A DNA stretch of 39,045 nt from UBA1738 sp045591565 (GCA_045591565.1 JAZNTB010000019.1:1-39045); one strand, 5' to 3'. Counted from the first letter of the stretch, positions 23,968 to 32,109 are shown. Numbers and translations: made by a program. Notes: a model not told the origin generated them from the letters alone.

Positions 23968-23997
23968 AAAAACACCCCTAGGGGTGTTTTTTTATAG
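23962..23997. terminator. Shared two-way terminator: 36-bp perfect palindrome
   Basis: An uninterrupted 36-bp palindrome (18-bp arms centred on CCCCTAGGGG) contains the stop codons of both convergent genes, placed symmetrically at 23965-23967 and 23992-23994. Each strand ends with a run of seven T, so it should terminate both transcripts. Confidence 0.93.
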
Positions 23998-25167
23998 CGT
24001 AACATTTATATCAATCATTTCACCATCGCGGTAAACAGTTATTTTTAATGTGTCTCCCTTTTTATGGCTGTCACGAATTTTGTTTATTTCAGCAATTGAC
24101 TTTACCGCCGTATCATCAACCTTTAATATAAGGTCATTTGCCTTAATTCCGGCTTTTTGTGCAGGTGTGTCCTCTATAACGGTTTCTACCAAAACGCCGT
24201 GACCGGTATCACTTCCCGTAATTCCTACAACAAGACCCTTTGGTGCTTCCCCGGTATTTATAATAGCTTCTGAAATATTTTTGATATCATTTGACGGAAT
24301 TGCAAAGCTTATATTCTCGCTTTCTGCCGATATCGCCTCGGTTACCATTCCGATAATCTCGCCGTTTGTATTAATAAGGCATCCGCCTGCCTTGTTTGAG
24401 CCCACTATAGCATCGGTCTGCAGAAGGTTTATGCTTCCGCCGCCCCTTAAAGCAATTCCGCTGTTAATTCCGCTTATTATTCCCCTCGTCATCGAAGCCC
24501 CAAGCTCCTCGCCGAGAATATTTCCCATAAATACAACAGTATCACCCTGCTTTACATTATCAGAGTTTCCAAGGTATGCTGCCGCAAGTCCTGTAGCCTC
24601 AATTTTGAGTATCGCTATATCCTTGCCCTCATCTGCTCCCACAAGCTTTGCGCTGTGTCTTGTTTTGTCAGGAAGTATGGCTGTTGTTTCACCGTCGTTC
24701 CCCACAAGCGAACTGCTTGTCAGTATGTATCCGTCGCTGCTCAAAACCACACCGGAGCCTGCATTTTGTGATGTGGAAATACCGAAAAAGCTATTGTAAG
24801 ATGTCTTGGTTTCTATTAAAACAATACTATCTGCCACCGATGTATTTAAGGTAGCCGTATCCGTTTCCTCTGTTATTTCGCCAAGCGGTCTGTCCACATA
24901 TGATATCACCGCAGACGGCTTTATCTTTGGAACTACAATCCCTGAATACAGCACAAAAAGCACTATGCAGGTCAGAGCAGATGCAAAAGCCGATATAAGC
25001 CATTGCGGTAAAGGCTTTTTCACCTTATCGGTGTTTTCTGTAGTTGGCAGGTAGTTATCAAGCTCCTTTTCAAACTCGCTTTCTGCCGTCAGTTCTTCCC
25101 CCTCCTGTAATATTTTTTCCGCTTCCTCTATATCAAAGGTGGTTTCTGTATTTTTTTCTTCATTCAT
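23992..25167 (-). CDS. Membrane-anchored HtrA-like protein with degenerate catalytic triad
   Basis: 391 aa: an acidic cytoplasmic N-terminus (about 1-50), one membrane helix (about 55-80), a trypsin-like domain (about 110-300) and a C-terminal PDZ domain (about 310-391, GHGVLVETVIEDTPAQKAGI). The HtrA pattern is plain, but the catalytic His of TNNHVV is Ser here (YILTSSSLV, Ser153) and the catalytic Ser of GNSGGP is Ala (NKAGGCL, Ala260). Only the Asp (GKDIAILKI, Asp183) is kept. So it should have no protease activity; a chaperone, scaffold or peptide-sensing role is inferred. The frame is intact and the PDZ carboxylate-binding region is preserved, which argues against simple decay. The ATG at 25167 follows AGGAGTG; the frame extends 19 codons upstream without a better site. 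Confidence 0.92.
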   Translation of the reverse strand: MNEEKNTETTFDIEEAEKILQEGEELTAESEFEKELDNYLPTTENTDKVKKPLPQWLISAFASALTCIVLFVLYSGIVVPKIKPSAVISYVDRPLGEITEETDTATLNTSVADSIVLIETKTSYNSFFGISTSQNAGSGVVLSSDGYILTSSSLVGNDGETTAILPDKTRHSAKLVGADEGKDIAILKIEATGLAAAYLGNSDNVKQGDTVVFMGNILGEELGASMTRGIISGINSGIALRGGGSINLLQTDAIVGSNKAGGCLINTNGEIIGMVTEAISAESENISFAIPSNDIKNISEAIINTGEAPKGLVVGITGSDTGHGVLVETVIEDTPAQKAGIKANDLILKVDDTAVKSIAEINKIRDSHKKGDTLKITVYRDGEMIDINVTL

Positions 25168-25238
25168 TTTTATCACTCCTATTATCCTTATTATAATACA
25201 AACAAGCAGATAGTGTATGAACAAAGTGTAAATTTTTA

Positions 25239-25267
25239 TTGACGATATAGATTAAAAATGATAAAAT
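25239..25267 (+). promoter_or_regulatory. Sigma-A promoter of the RNase M5-like gene
   Basis: TTGACG and TAAAAT have a 17-base spacer, about 30 bases before the ATG at 25298. Confidence 0.72.
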
Positions 25268-25297
25268 ATTACCGAAATCAGATTTTTGGAGTATGCT

Positions 25298-25897
25298 ATG
25301 TACACAGTAGAAGAAACAATTATAGTCGAAGGTGTCTATGATAAAATCAAGCTGTCGGGATTTATTGACAGCCTTATTTTTACCACAGGCGGATTTTCTG
25401 TTTTTAATAACAAAAAAACACAGGAGTCCATTAAAACATTTGCCCAAAAAACCGGAATCGTAATCCTTACCGATTCCGACAGCGCAGGACTCAAAATACG
25501 AAATTTCGTAAAGCAGCTTGTATCTCCTGAACAGGTAAAGCATGCATATGTGCCTGAAATTTACGGAAAAGAACGCAGGAAAACAGTATATTCAAAGGAA
25601 GGCTTTTTAGGCGTTGAAGGCATCAAGCCTGAAATAATTATAAAGGCAATAGAGGAAAGCGGCGCAACTGTTAACGGCACGGCAGCCGTAGCTAAAAGCG
25701 TACAGGAAATAACAAAAGCCGACTTTTTCAATCTCGGTCTTACCGGAGGAAGTGAGAGCGCCACTCTCCGTCAAAGGCTTGCTACGGAGCTTGGACTTCC
25801 GTCAAAGATTTCCTCAAATATGCTTTTGTCTGTAGTAAACAGACTGCTGACGCCATGTGAGCTTTCGAATTTGGTTGAAACCCTGCGTAATATGTGA
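25298..25897 (+). CDS. rnmV: RNase M5-like Toprim protein (DUF4093 C-terminus)
   Basis: 199 aa. An N-terminal Toprim domain shows the conserved Glu in TIIVEGVYDKIKL and the metal-binding DxD in VILTDSDSAGLKIR near residue 70. Then come a VPEIYGKERRKTVYSKEGFL stretch and GVEGIKPEIIIKAIEESG, matching RNase M5, which matures the 5S rRNA 5' and 3' ends in Firmicutes. The remaining 85 residues match the C-terminal DUF4093 region of such proteins. No ksgA or tatD lies next to it, which is the usual neighbourhood in Bacillus, so the symbol is by domain content only; it could be a paralogue. The ATG at 25298 follows GGAG; a TTG four codons upstream overlaps that site. Confidence 0.8.
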   Translation: MYTVEETIIVEGVYDKIKLSGFIDSLIFTTGGFSVFNNKKTQESIKTFAQKTGIVILTDSDSAGLKIRNFVKQLVSPEQVKHAYVPEIYGKERRKTVYSKEGFLGVEGIKPEIIIKAIEESGATVNGTAAVAKSVQEITKADFFNLGLTGGSESATLRQRLATELGLPSKISSNMLLSVVNRLLTPCELSNLVETLRNM

Positions 25898-25903
25898 TAT
25901 AAT
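25875..25903 (+). promoter_or_regulatory. Sigma-A promoter of the ABC transporter gene, inside the rnmV end
   Basis: TTGAAA and TATAAT have a 17-base spacer. The -35 lies in the last codons of the RNase M5-like gene and the -10 directly after its stop. The expected start is near 25910, 28 bases before the GTG. Confidence 0.72.
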
Positions 25904-25937
25904 ATCTTAAAATAACTTGTAAAGAGAGATAATAAAA

Positions 25938-27587
25938 GTGAAGAATAAAGGAATTTGGAACTGGATAGTGAAAAACGGGAGGAAAAGCTTCCCATTCATA
26001 GTGATGCTGACTATTATAAGCATCATTCTTTCGCTTGTGCAGATAAGGTTTGCAACCGCCTCCAAAAGCGTTATGGATATTGCAACAGGCTCGGCAGCCG
26101 GCACCTTGCCGGTAGCCTTCATAGTGCTCGTCGTACTTCTTTTAGTCCGGCTCGTGCTTCAGATTGCAGTAAATTACCTTAATGTTCATGCCTCCTCAAG
26201 ACTTGAAATATCTCTAAAGCGTAACCTATTCAATTCTTTAATCGGCAAGGACTACCTCACCGTAACCAAATATCACTCCGGTGAGCTTTTAAACAGAATT
26301 AACAGCGATGTTTCGGTAATTGTCAGCGGAATTATTGCAATAGTGCCGTCTGCTGCACTCTTTTTAACCAGCATTATCGGCGCATTCTGTGTTCTTTACA
26401 GCATAGATAACACCCTTGCACTCATTATTCTTTGTATAGGTCCGGTTGTCGGAATAGGTGCAAGGCTATACTCAGCAAAATACAAGGTGATGCACAAGCT
26501 TTGTCAGGAATATGACGGCAAAACAAAGTCATTCATGCTTGAAATACTGCAAAATCTGCTCGTAGTAAAATCCTTTAACTGTGAAGAAAATATGCTCGAT
26601 AAAAGTGAAGTGCTTCAGCGCAACAGCTATCGCCTGCGCGTTAAGCGTGTCAGTGTTTCGGTAATTGCACACATAGGAATGTTCCTTATTTTCAATGCCG
26701 GTTACTATTTTGCCATGGGCTATGCGGCATACCGTCTTTCTATGGGACAGCTCACATACGGTGATGTCACGGCAATTCTTGCACTTGTTTCCCAGATTCA
26801 AAGCCCTTTTAAAAGCATATCAAGCCTTATTCCACAGGTGTTTGCGGTTTCAGCTTCGATTGAAAGACTTTTAGAGCTTGAAAACTTAAAATCCGAGCCA
26901 GATGTCACAAAACCACTCTCACCCGATGTTTATGACGATATGCAGCAGATTGTCTATGACAATGTCACCTTCTCCTATAACTCCGACTCGGGAGTTTCCG
27001 GCATAAATATGAGAATTAACAAAGGTGAATGTGTCGTGATTGCAGGTGAATCCGGTGCCGGAAAGAGTACCGCCATCAAACTGCTTTTGGGAATTATGAC
27101 TCCGGAAAGCGGTCGCATATACATAAAAGGTCACAATCAGGAAACCGATATCGGCAAAAGCACAAGACCGCTTTTTGCATATGTACCGCAGGGCAATCTC
27201 ATCCTATCCGGAACACTTCGTGAAAACATCGCCTTTGCGCACGACAATGCGTCGGAGGAAGATATAATCCATGCGGCTAAGGTCGCACAAATCTGGGACT
27301 TCATCGAAACCCTTGATAAAGGTCTTGATACCGAGCTTGGCGAAAAGGGTTTGGGGCTTTCTGAGGGACAGACACAGCGAATTGCAATAGCAAGAGCAAT
27401 CCTCCATGGCGCTCCTATTCTGTTGCTTGACGAGGCAACCTCTGCTCTTGACTCGCAGACCGAGAGCAAGCTTCTTGAAGCAATCCGTGAAATGACGGAT
27501 AAGACCTGCATCATTGTGAGCCACAAGCAAGCTGCATTCGACATTTGCGACAGCGTTATATATATTGAGAAAAAGGACGAAAAATAA
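25938..27587 (+). CDS. ABC transporter half-molecule (fused permease and ATPase)
   Basis: 549 aa: six membrane helices in residues about 15-300 (type IV exporter fold), then an ATPase domain with Walker A GESGAGKST near residue 375, Q-loop YVPQGNLILSGTLRENIAF, signature LGLSEGQTQRIAIARAIL (LSEGQ instead of LSGGQ), Walker B ILLLDEATSALD and the H-loop IVSHKQ. Single half-transporters of this kind act as homodimers exporting lipids, peptides or drugs. The start is GTG at 25938 with only a weak AGAGAG behind it. The HAD phosphatase gene starts on the base after its stop, so the two are coupled, although no functional link is evident. Confidence 0.92.
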   Translation: MKNKGIWNWIVKNGRKSFPFIVMLTIISIILSLVQIRFATASKSVMDIATGSAAGTLPVAFIVLVVLLLVRLVLQIAVNYLNVHASSRLEISLKRNLFNSLIGKDYLTVTKYHSGELLNRINSDVSVIVSGIIAIVPSAALFLTSIIGAFCVLYSIDNTLALIILCIGPVVGIGARLYSAKYKVMHKLCQEYDGKTKSFMLEILQNLLVVKSFNCEENMLDKSEVLQRNSYRLRVKRVSVSVIAHIGMFLIFNAGYYFAMGYAAYRLSMGQLTYGDVTAILALVSQIQSPFKSISSLIPQVFAVSASIERLLELENLKSEPDVTKPLSPDVYDDMQQIVYDNVTFSYNSDSGVSGINMRINKGECVVIAGESGAGKSTAIKLLLGIMTPESGRIYIKGHNQETDIGKSTRPLFAYVPQGNLILSGTLRENIAFAHDNASEEDIIHAAKVAQIWDFIETLDKGLDTELGEKGLGLSEGQTQRIAIARAILHGAPILLLDEATSALDSQTESKLLEAIREMTDKTCIIVSHKQAAFDICDSVIYIEKKDEK

Positions 27588-28406
27588 ATGGGGAAATTTG
27601 ACGGAATACTTCTTTGTACCGACCTTGACGGAACACTTCTTAATGACGAAAATCGTGTTCCTGAAGAAAATATAAAGGCAATAGAATACTTTAAAAGCGA
27701 GGGCGGTATGTTTACCTTCACAACAGGACGAGTTCCCCACGGTGCACAGCTCATTTCAGAATATATAAAGCCTAATATTCCAACCGTTGTCTTTAACGGC
27801 GCAGGACTTTATGATTTCCTCAAAAACGAGCTTCTATGGGGCGAATACCTTGACGATAGTGCCAAGGAGGTTGTTGCCTTTGTCGAAGAAAATATACCTG
27901 GTCTTGGCCTTGTTGTTTGTACCGACTCTAAGGTCTACTTTCCCATCATGAACAGATGGGTTGACGATTACTTTAAACTTGAAAATCTTCCGCTTGACAC
28001 CACTCCTTATGAGGAAATTTCCGAGCCATGGAAAAAGGCGCTGTTTGTAACTGACGAAGCTGATGTTGAGGCTGTGCGTGACCTTATAGCAAATTCTCCT
28101 TATCAGGATTTATACAGCTTTACTAAAAGCAGTCCCAATTACTATGAGATACTTCCGCCCGGCTCCTCAAAAGGTGCGGGGCTTAAGCGGCTTATACAAA
28201 TGCTTGGCATTAATCCCGATAAGGTAATTGCTATAGGCGATAATGAAAATGACATATCTATGATAAGGCTTGCAAAGGTCGGTGTTGCCGTTGCAAACGC
28301 ATCGGATTTAGTAAAATCCGATGCAGATATTGTAACTGTCAGCAACAACGAAGGAGCAGTCGCAAGAATAATCTATGATTTAGAAGATGGTAAAATTAAA
28401 GTATAA
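27588..28406 (+). CDS. Cof-type HAD-IIB sugar-phosphate phosphatase
   Basis: 272 aa. Motif I is CTDLDGTLLNDENRVP with the nucleophile Asp; motif II is the Thr of FTTGR; motif III/IV is GDNENDISMIRLAKVGVAVA near residue 210. A C2 cap lies between. The Cof/YidA-type enzymes are cytoplasmic, magnesium-dependent and mostly act on sugar phosphates or related small molecules with broad specificity. The ATG directly follows the TAA of the ABC transporter gene with no spacer. Stop codon and terminator hairpin overlap. Confidence 0.9.
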   Translation: MGKFDGILLCTDLDGTLLNDENRVPEENIKAIEYFKSEGGMFTFTTGRVPHGAQLISEYIKPNIPTVVFNGAGLYDFLKNELLWGEYLDDSAKEVVAFVEENIPGLGLVVCTDSKVYFPIMNRWVDDYFKLENLPLDTTPYEEISEPWKKALFVTDEADVEAVRDLIANSPYQDLYSFTKSSPNYYEILPPGSSKGAGLKRLIQMLGINPDKVIAIGDNENDISMIRLAKVGVAVANASDLVKSDADIVTVSNNEGAVARIIYDLEDGKIKV

Positions 28407-28443
28407 AAGACGAAATCAAATGATTTCGTCTTTTATACTTTAA
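28396..28443 (+). terminator. 48-base inverted repeat over the HAD stop codon
   Basis: A perfect 23-bp stem (28396-28418 with 28421-28443) has only two bases between the arms and includes the HAD stop. It lacks a long T run but is rich in T on the descending arm. It probably ends the transcript; trmB converges on it from 100 bases away. Confidence 0.6.
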
Positions 28444-28540
28444 GAACATATTTTTAAGGTAATAATATCGAGGTTTCCTGCATTTACTCAGACCCTTGTT
28501 GTCGATAACATAACTCTTATTTTTCCCTTTGTAAAATCCA

Positions 28541-29185
28541 TTATTGTTTCCTGTATTCTGCGCAAACTCTGTATATCGGCATTCCCATATCTGAAAACCT
28601 TGTTTCGTATTCCGTCATTACATTGTCTTCCCAGCCGGATGTATGCAAGTCAAATGTTATATCTGACATCTTAAAATCCTCTGCTGCAAAAGAGTTCAAG
28701 GAAAACTCAAAGAGCTTTTGGTTATCAGTTTTAAAGCAAACCATATCTCCTTCTTGCAACACCGTTTTATATACATCAAGAAAATTCTTATGCGTAAGAC
28801 GGCGCTTTGCCTGACGGCTCTTCTTCCATGGGTCTGAAAAGTTCAGGTAAATTCTTCTTGCCTCGCCCTTCGCGAAATACTCCCCAAGCTTTGCGGCATC
28901 TGCAATTATAAAGCGAAGATTAGAAAGACCGAGTGGCTGTGCCTTTTCCATAGCAAGAACCATAACATCACGGACAACCTCGATAGCAACAAAGTTGATA
29001 TCCGGATATTTCTGCGCCATTTCGCAAATAAACTTTCCTTTTCCGCAGCCGATTTCTATATGTATTGTATTATCATTACCAAACTCTTTATTCCATTCAC
29101 CTCGAAGCTTTTCCGGCTCCTTTATCCAGAGTGCCCCGCTTTTTTCAAGCCTTGTTTCGCAGTTCTTCTTTTTGCGCATTCTCAT
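28541..29185 (-). CDS. trmB: tRNA (guanine-N7-)-methyltransferase
   Basis: 214 aa, the normal length. TrmB uses SAM to make 7-methylguanosine at position 46 of tRNAs. The N-terminal MRMRKKKN, the SAM site IHIEIGCGKGKFICEMAQ near residue 45, IVVRDV-like acid loop (here AIEVVRDVMVLAMEKA), NFSDPWKKSRQAKRRLTHKN near 125 and the C-terminal TEYETRFSDMGMPIYRV are all family hallmarks. The frame opens 17 codons further upstream, but this would run back over the terminator region; the ATG at 29185 has GGGGGA upstream. It has no clear promoter of its own and may rely on read-through of the upp terminator. Confidence 0.95.
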   Translation of the reverse strand: MRMRKKKNCETRLEKSGALWIKEPEKLRGEWNKEFGNDNTIHIEIGCGKGKFICEMAQKYPDINFVAIEVVRDVMVLAMEKAQPLGLSNLRFIIADAAKLGEYFAKGEARRIYLNFSDPWKKSRQAKRRLTHKNFLDVYKTVLQEGDMVCFKTDNQKLFEFSLNSFAAEDFKMSDITFDLHTSGWEDNVMTEYETRFSDMGMPIYRVCAEYRKQ

Positions 29186-29208
29186 AATGCAAATCCCCCA
29201 TTTTTCAA

Positions 29209-29238
29209 ATAAAAAAGCGAGCCCTGAAAGGCTCACTT
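29209..29238 (-). terminator. Rho-independent terminator between upp and trmB
   Basis: A 9-bp stem with one wobble (29215-29223 with 29230-29238) is followed on the minus strand by six or more T residues. It begins 7 bases past the upp stop. Confidence 0.85.
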
Positions 29239-29244
29239 TTCATA

Positions 29245-29874
29245 TCAAAGCGTACCAAACAGCCTGTCTCCGGCGTCACCTAAGCCCGGTACAATATATC
29301 CGTTTTCATTCAACTTCTCATCTACTGCTCCGCAGTATATATCAACATCAGGATGAGCGTTTCTTAGCGCCTCAATGCCTTGTGGTGCTGCAATTATACA
29401 CACAAACTTAATTTTGTTTGCGCCGCGCTTTTTAATCATCGTGATTGCGTCAATCGCACTTCCGCCGGTTGCAAGCATAGGGTCTAATACCAGCACCTGA
29501 CGCTCTGCAATATCTGTCGGCATCTTGCAGTAATATTCAACCGGTTCTAAGGTTTCTTCATTTCTGTAAAGACCAATATGTCCGATTTTTGCCGCAGGAA
29601 TAAGATCCATAAGAGCGTCCACCATTCCAAGTCCTGCTCTTAAAATAGGAACAAGTGCCACCTTGCGCTTTGTTCTCTTACCAATCATTTTTGTAATAGG
29701 TGTTTCAAGCTCAAATTCCTCAAGCTCGAGGTCCTTTGTAGCTTCATATCCCAATAATAATCCTATCTCATGAGCGCACTCACGAAAATCCTTAACGGAT
29801 GTGTTTTTATCACGCATAATTGACAGCTTGTGCTGAATAAGCGGATGGTTCATTACAAAAACTTTCTCGTCCAT
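29245..29874 (-). CDS. upp: Uracil phosphoribosyltransferase
   Basis: A 209-aa UPRTase of standard length, converting uracil and PRPP to UMP for pyrimidine salvage. It begins VFVMNHPLIQHKLSIMRDKN, has VPILRAGLGMVDALMDLIPA near residue 75, the PRPP-binding LDPMLATGGSAIDAI near 130 and the C-terminal YIVPGLGDAGDRLFGT that closes over uracil. It has its own promoter and terminator. It conveys sensitivity to 5-fluorouracil in relatives. No uracil permease gene is adjacent. Confidence 0.98.
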   Translation of the reverse strand: MDEKVFVMNHPLIQHKLSIMRDKNTSVKDFRECAHEIGLLLGYEATKDLELEEFELETPITKMIGKRTKRKVALVPILRAGLGMVDALMDLIPAAKIGHIGLYRNEETLEPVEYYCKMPTDIAERQVLVLDPMLATGGSAIDAITMIKKRGANKIKFVCIIAAPQGIEALRNAHPDVDIYCGAVDEKLNENGYIVPGLGDAGDRLFGTL

Positions 29875-29908
29875 ATTATCTTTCGCAACCTTTCTTTTTT
29901 ATAATTTG

Positions 29909-29937
29909 ATTATATAATGAAAAGCAGGTTTTGTCTA
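29909..29937 (-). promoter_or_regulatory. Sigma-A promoter of upp
   Basis: Minus-strand TAGACA and a consensus TATAAT have a 17-base spacer, directly after the Nudix gene. The expected leader is about 28 bases, too short for a PyrR-type attenuator. Confidence 0.75.
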
Positions 29938-29954
29938 TATTTTTCCGCAAAAAA

Positions 29955-30362
29955 CTAAAATTCTTTTTCTATTTCATCAAGAATCTTATTGTCAAATGTT
30001 AAAAGGTTTCGTGCCGCTCCCAGGCTACACCATCTATAGTCTGCAGCCTCTTCTTTTTGAAGCGTTACCGCCTGGTCGATTCTGGGCGTTGCCAGAAAAT
30101 AAACTGCATCCTTATTAATTCCCGGCCTTGGACTGTAATTTGAAACTGCTCTCTTTCCTCCGCAGAAAACAACCCTGATTCCTGTTTCTTCGAAAATTTC
30201 ACGGGCTGCTGCGCTGTATTCAGTTTCTCCTTCCTCGATATGTCCCTTAGGAAAGCCCCAATGCCCTTTTGCGGTTCCTTTTTTATTTAAAATGAGCAGG
30301 TATTCTCTTTTTTCGTCCTTTAATCTGAAGATAACTGCTCCGCAAGATTTCTCATATTTCAT
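29955..30362 (-). CDS. Nudix hydrolase (Ap4A/bis(5'-nucleosyl)-tetraphosphatase-like)
   Basis: 135 aa with a full Nudix box: GHIEEGETE, then AAAREIFEETGI near residue 40-65 (GX5EX7REUXEEXGU pattern), which binds magnesium for pyrophosphate cleavage. The start, SCGAVIFR, and HWGFPKGH before the box resemble the diadenosine tetraphosphate hydrolase group (MutT-like), so Ap4A or a similar nucleotide is the likely substrate, though specificity cannot be decided. It overlaps the HAD-IB gene upstream by 11 bases, making it the third gene of a coupled set. Confidence 0.9.
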   Translation of the reverse strand: MKYEKSCGAVIFRLKDEKREYLLILNKKGTAKGHWGFPKGHIEEGETEYSAAAREIFEETGIRVVFCGGKRAVSNYSPRPGINKDAVYFLATPRIDQAVTLQKEEAADYRWCSLGAARNLLTFDNKILDEIEKEF

Positions 30363-30924
30363 TTTTAATTTCCTCTATTTTATTTCCTTTTACATGATAT
30401 ATATGATCTGAGAGCGCAAACATCGGAAAATCATTCATTGAGTCGGTATAAAACCTGTCAATTCTTGCATCCTTGAAATGCTCTTTGAAAATCTCAGCCT
30501 TTTTTTCACGGAAGCACAGTCTTTTTATCTTTCCGGTTTTCACATCTATATCCGACGCAATGACTGTATTAATTCCCAATCTCTCACACATTTCACCAAT
30601 CAAAAAGCCGCAGCTTGCCGACAGAATGACATCATCCTCTTTTTTGTTTTCAATATAGAACTTTTTGATTTTTCTTTGATTTTTATCCCAGAATTCATTG
30701 ACATACTTCGGGAAATCTATTTGTGGAAAATACTTTGCAGCATACCTTTCGGCAGTTTCTAAAAGCTCCTCCCACGAAATTCTGCACGCTTTATATCTTA
30801 GAAGCATCTCTATCATTTTGGGGAGTATGAGTAAAAGCCCCGGTTTTTTCCTGAGCATAAACCCGTAAAAATCAACAACACTCTCCCCTCTATATATTGT
30901 ATTGTCGAAATCATAAACATTCAT
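30352..30924 (-). CDS. HAD-IB family phosphatase
   Basis: 190 aa. The N-terminal MNVYDFDNTIYRGESVVDFY holds the nucleophile in the form DFDNT. VILSASCGFLIGEMCERLGI near residue 90 is motif II, and FYTDSMNDFPMFALSD near 150 carries the paired aspartates of motif IV. The helical cap at about 20-80 matches the SerB/HAD-IB group (phosphoserine or lysophosphatidate-type phosphatases). The substrate is unknown. It starts on the last base of the upstream secreted protein's stop (TAATG) and overlaps the Nudix gene, an odd set linking one secreted and two cytoplasmic proteins. Confidence 0.85.
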   Translation of the reverse strand: MNVYDFDNTIYRGESVVDFYGFMLRKKPGLLLILPKMIEMLLRYKACRISWEELLETAERYAAKYFPQIDFPKYVNEFWDKNQRKIKKFYIENKKEDDVILSASCGFLIGEMCERLGINTVIASDIDVKTGKIKRLCFREKKAEIFKEHFKDARIDRFYTDSMNDFPMFALSDHIYHVKGNKIEEIKNEI

Positions 30925-31958
30925 TATCTTACCTCAACCGCCTGAATATACGAAATGTCGGACAGCTTATAGTTTTTAAGGCATGTTTCCTCAAAAAGAA
31001 TGTGCTCCCCGTTTGCGAGTCCAGGGTCATTGAAATATATATTCTCATCATCATAGCTTACCGCTACCATTGAGTGGGGATAACCCTCAAATCTTACGAT
31101 GACACCATACGGAAAATTATCAAGAGCCTCACATATAGCAAATCTTGCCTCATCCTCCGAGGTGATTATCAGCGTAGTTTCGCCCCTGTTTTTTGAATTG
31201 AATTCCCCGAAATATGCAGAATCCTCAGCAAGTGCAGGCACAAGCTCCATACCGAAGCTTGCTGCAAGAGTTTCATGACCTGCCATAAAGCTGCCGCTGT
31301 AACCCGCGTCTATATTATATTGTGCAATATCCAGCGGAGTTATGACATCTCCTGATGCATTCGAAAACAACATTGCGTAAGAACACACCCAACAATAGCC
31401 TCTTCCATTTGCTTCCAGTTCAAGTTCGGGCTGTGACTGATAAAAGTGTACAAACTTATATTTTCCTGAACCTGTGGAAATAACCTTTGGTTCCTCCTCT
31501 ACAGTTTCCGGCATTTCTTCGCCCTTGGTTTCTCCATCCTCTTTATCTACGCCTGAAACTATCGTAACAGTCCTTGTTTCCCCGTCATAATCAATCTTTT
31601 TACCGAATGGTTCTACAAGGTCACGCACCGGAACAAAGGTATAATCCTTATGTATAACCATCGGCACATCCATTAAAACTTCTTCTTCATTTACTTTTAT
31701 CTTGTCCGAGTCTTTTGTAAATATCACCGTCGTTTCTTCATCCGACAATGTAACACTTCCGCTTTCAAATCCAATTTCAAGCTCCATTGCCTCGGCGATA
31801 GGTCTTAGCTGTACTAAAGTTTTGTCTTTTACTATTATCGGCTTTTCTGCAAACGCAAGCGCAGCACCGTCATATTTAACAGTAAGTTCATTTCCTGCAA
31901 GTGCTGTTCCGGACATCAGGAATGCTCCTGCCGCTAATATCGTAATTATTTTCTTCAT
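30924..31958 (-). CDS. Secreted protein: stalk domain plus C39-like cysteine peptidase domain
   Basis: 344 aa. It has a signal peptide (MKKIITILAAGAFLMSGTALA), then a stalk domain related to the copper amine oxidase N-terminal domain (about 22-135; VQLRPIAEAM and FVPVRDLVEPFGKKIDYDGE are its signature), an acidic linker (about 136-160) and a papain-like C39-family domain (about 165-344). In that domain GRGYCWVCSYAML supplies the candidate nucleophile Cys189, YPHSMVAVSYDDENIYFNDPG supplies His295 and Asp311. This is a domain of Peptidase_C39_2 type, which includes wall or peptide hydrolases as well as uncharacterised forms. The ATG at 31958 has GGAAGGG nine bases upstream. The stop overlaps the HAD start. 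Target unknown; a wall-linked role is inferred from the stalk domain. Confidence 0.8.
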   Translation of the reverse strand: MKKIITILAAGAFLMSGTALAGNELTVKYDGAALAFAEKPIIVKDKTLVQLRPIAEAMELEIGFESGSVTLSDEETTVIFTKDSDKIKVNEEEVLMDVPMVIHKDYTFVPVRDLVEPFGKKIDYDGETRTVTIVSGVDKEDGETKGEEMPETVEEEPKVISTGSGKYKFVHFYQSQPELELEANGRGYCWVCSYAMLFSNASGDVITPLDIAQYNIDAGYSGSFMAGHETLAASFGMELVPALAEDSAYFGEFNSKNRGETTLIITSEDEARFAICEALDNFPYGVIVRFEGYPHSMVAVSYDDENIYFNDPGLANGEHILFEETCLKNYKLSDISYIQAVEVR

Positions 31959-32080
31959 AAGCATATACCCTTCCATTATAATACTTTAATATTTTATCAT
32001 ATAAAACGGCGAAATTCTACATAATTTCCTTTACAATTTCATAACAATTATGTTTTTTTTGAAAAATATCAAAAAAGACC

Positions 32081-32109
32081 TTGTCAAATTTTCAATTAAA
32101 TGGTATAAT
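32081..32109 (+). promoter_or_regulatory. Sigma-A promoter of secG
   Basis: TTGTCA and TATAAT have a 17-base spacer, with AGGAGG further on, just before secG. Confidence 0.78.

Noticed and set aside
25168..25238. Promoter of the HtrA-like gene
   Set aside because: A TATAAT is present on the minus strand near 25190, but no -35 box of acceptable quality lies at 16-18 bases, so it is not listed as a feature.
27137..27754. Minus-strand 205-aa frame over the ABC transporter end
   Set aside because: Its length follows from codon bias of the ATPase domain on the other strand; composition is Ser/Arg/Ile-rich without family resemblance.
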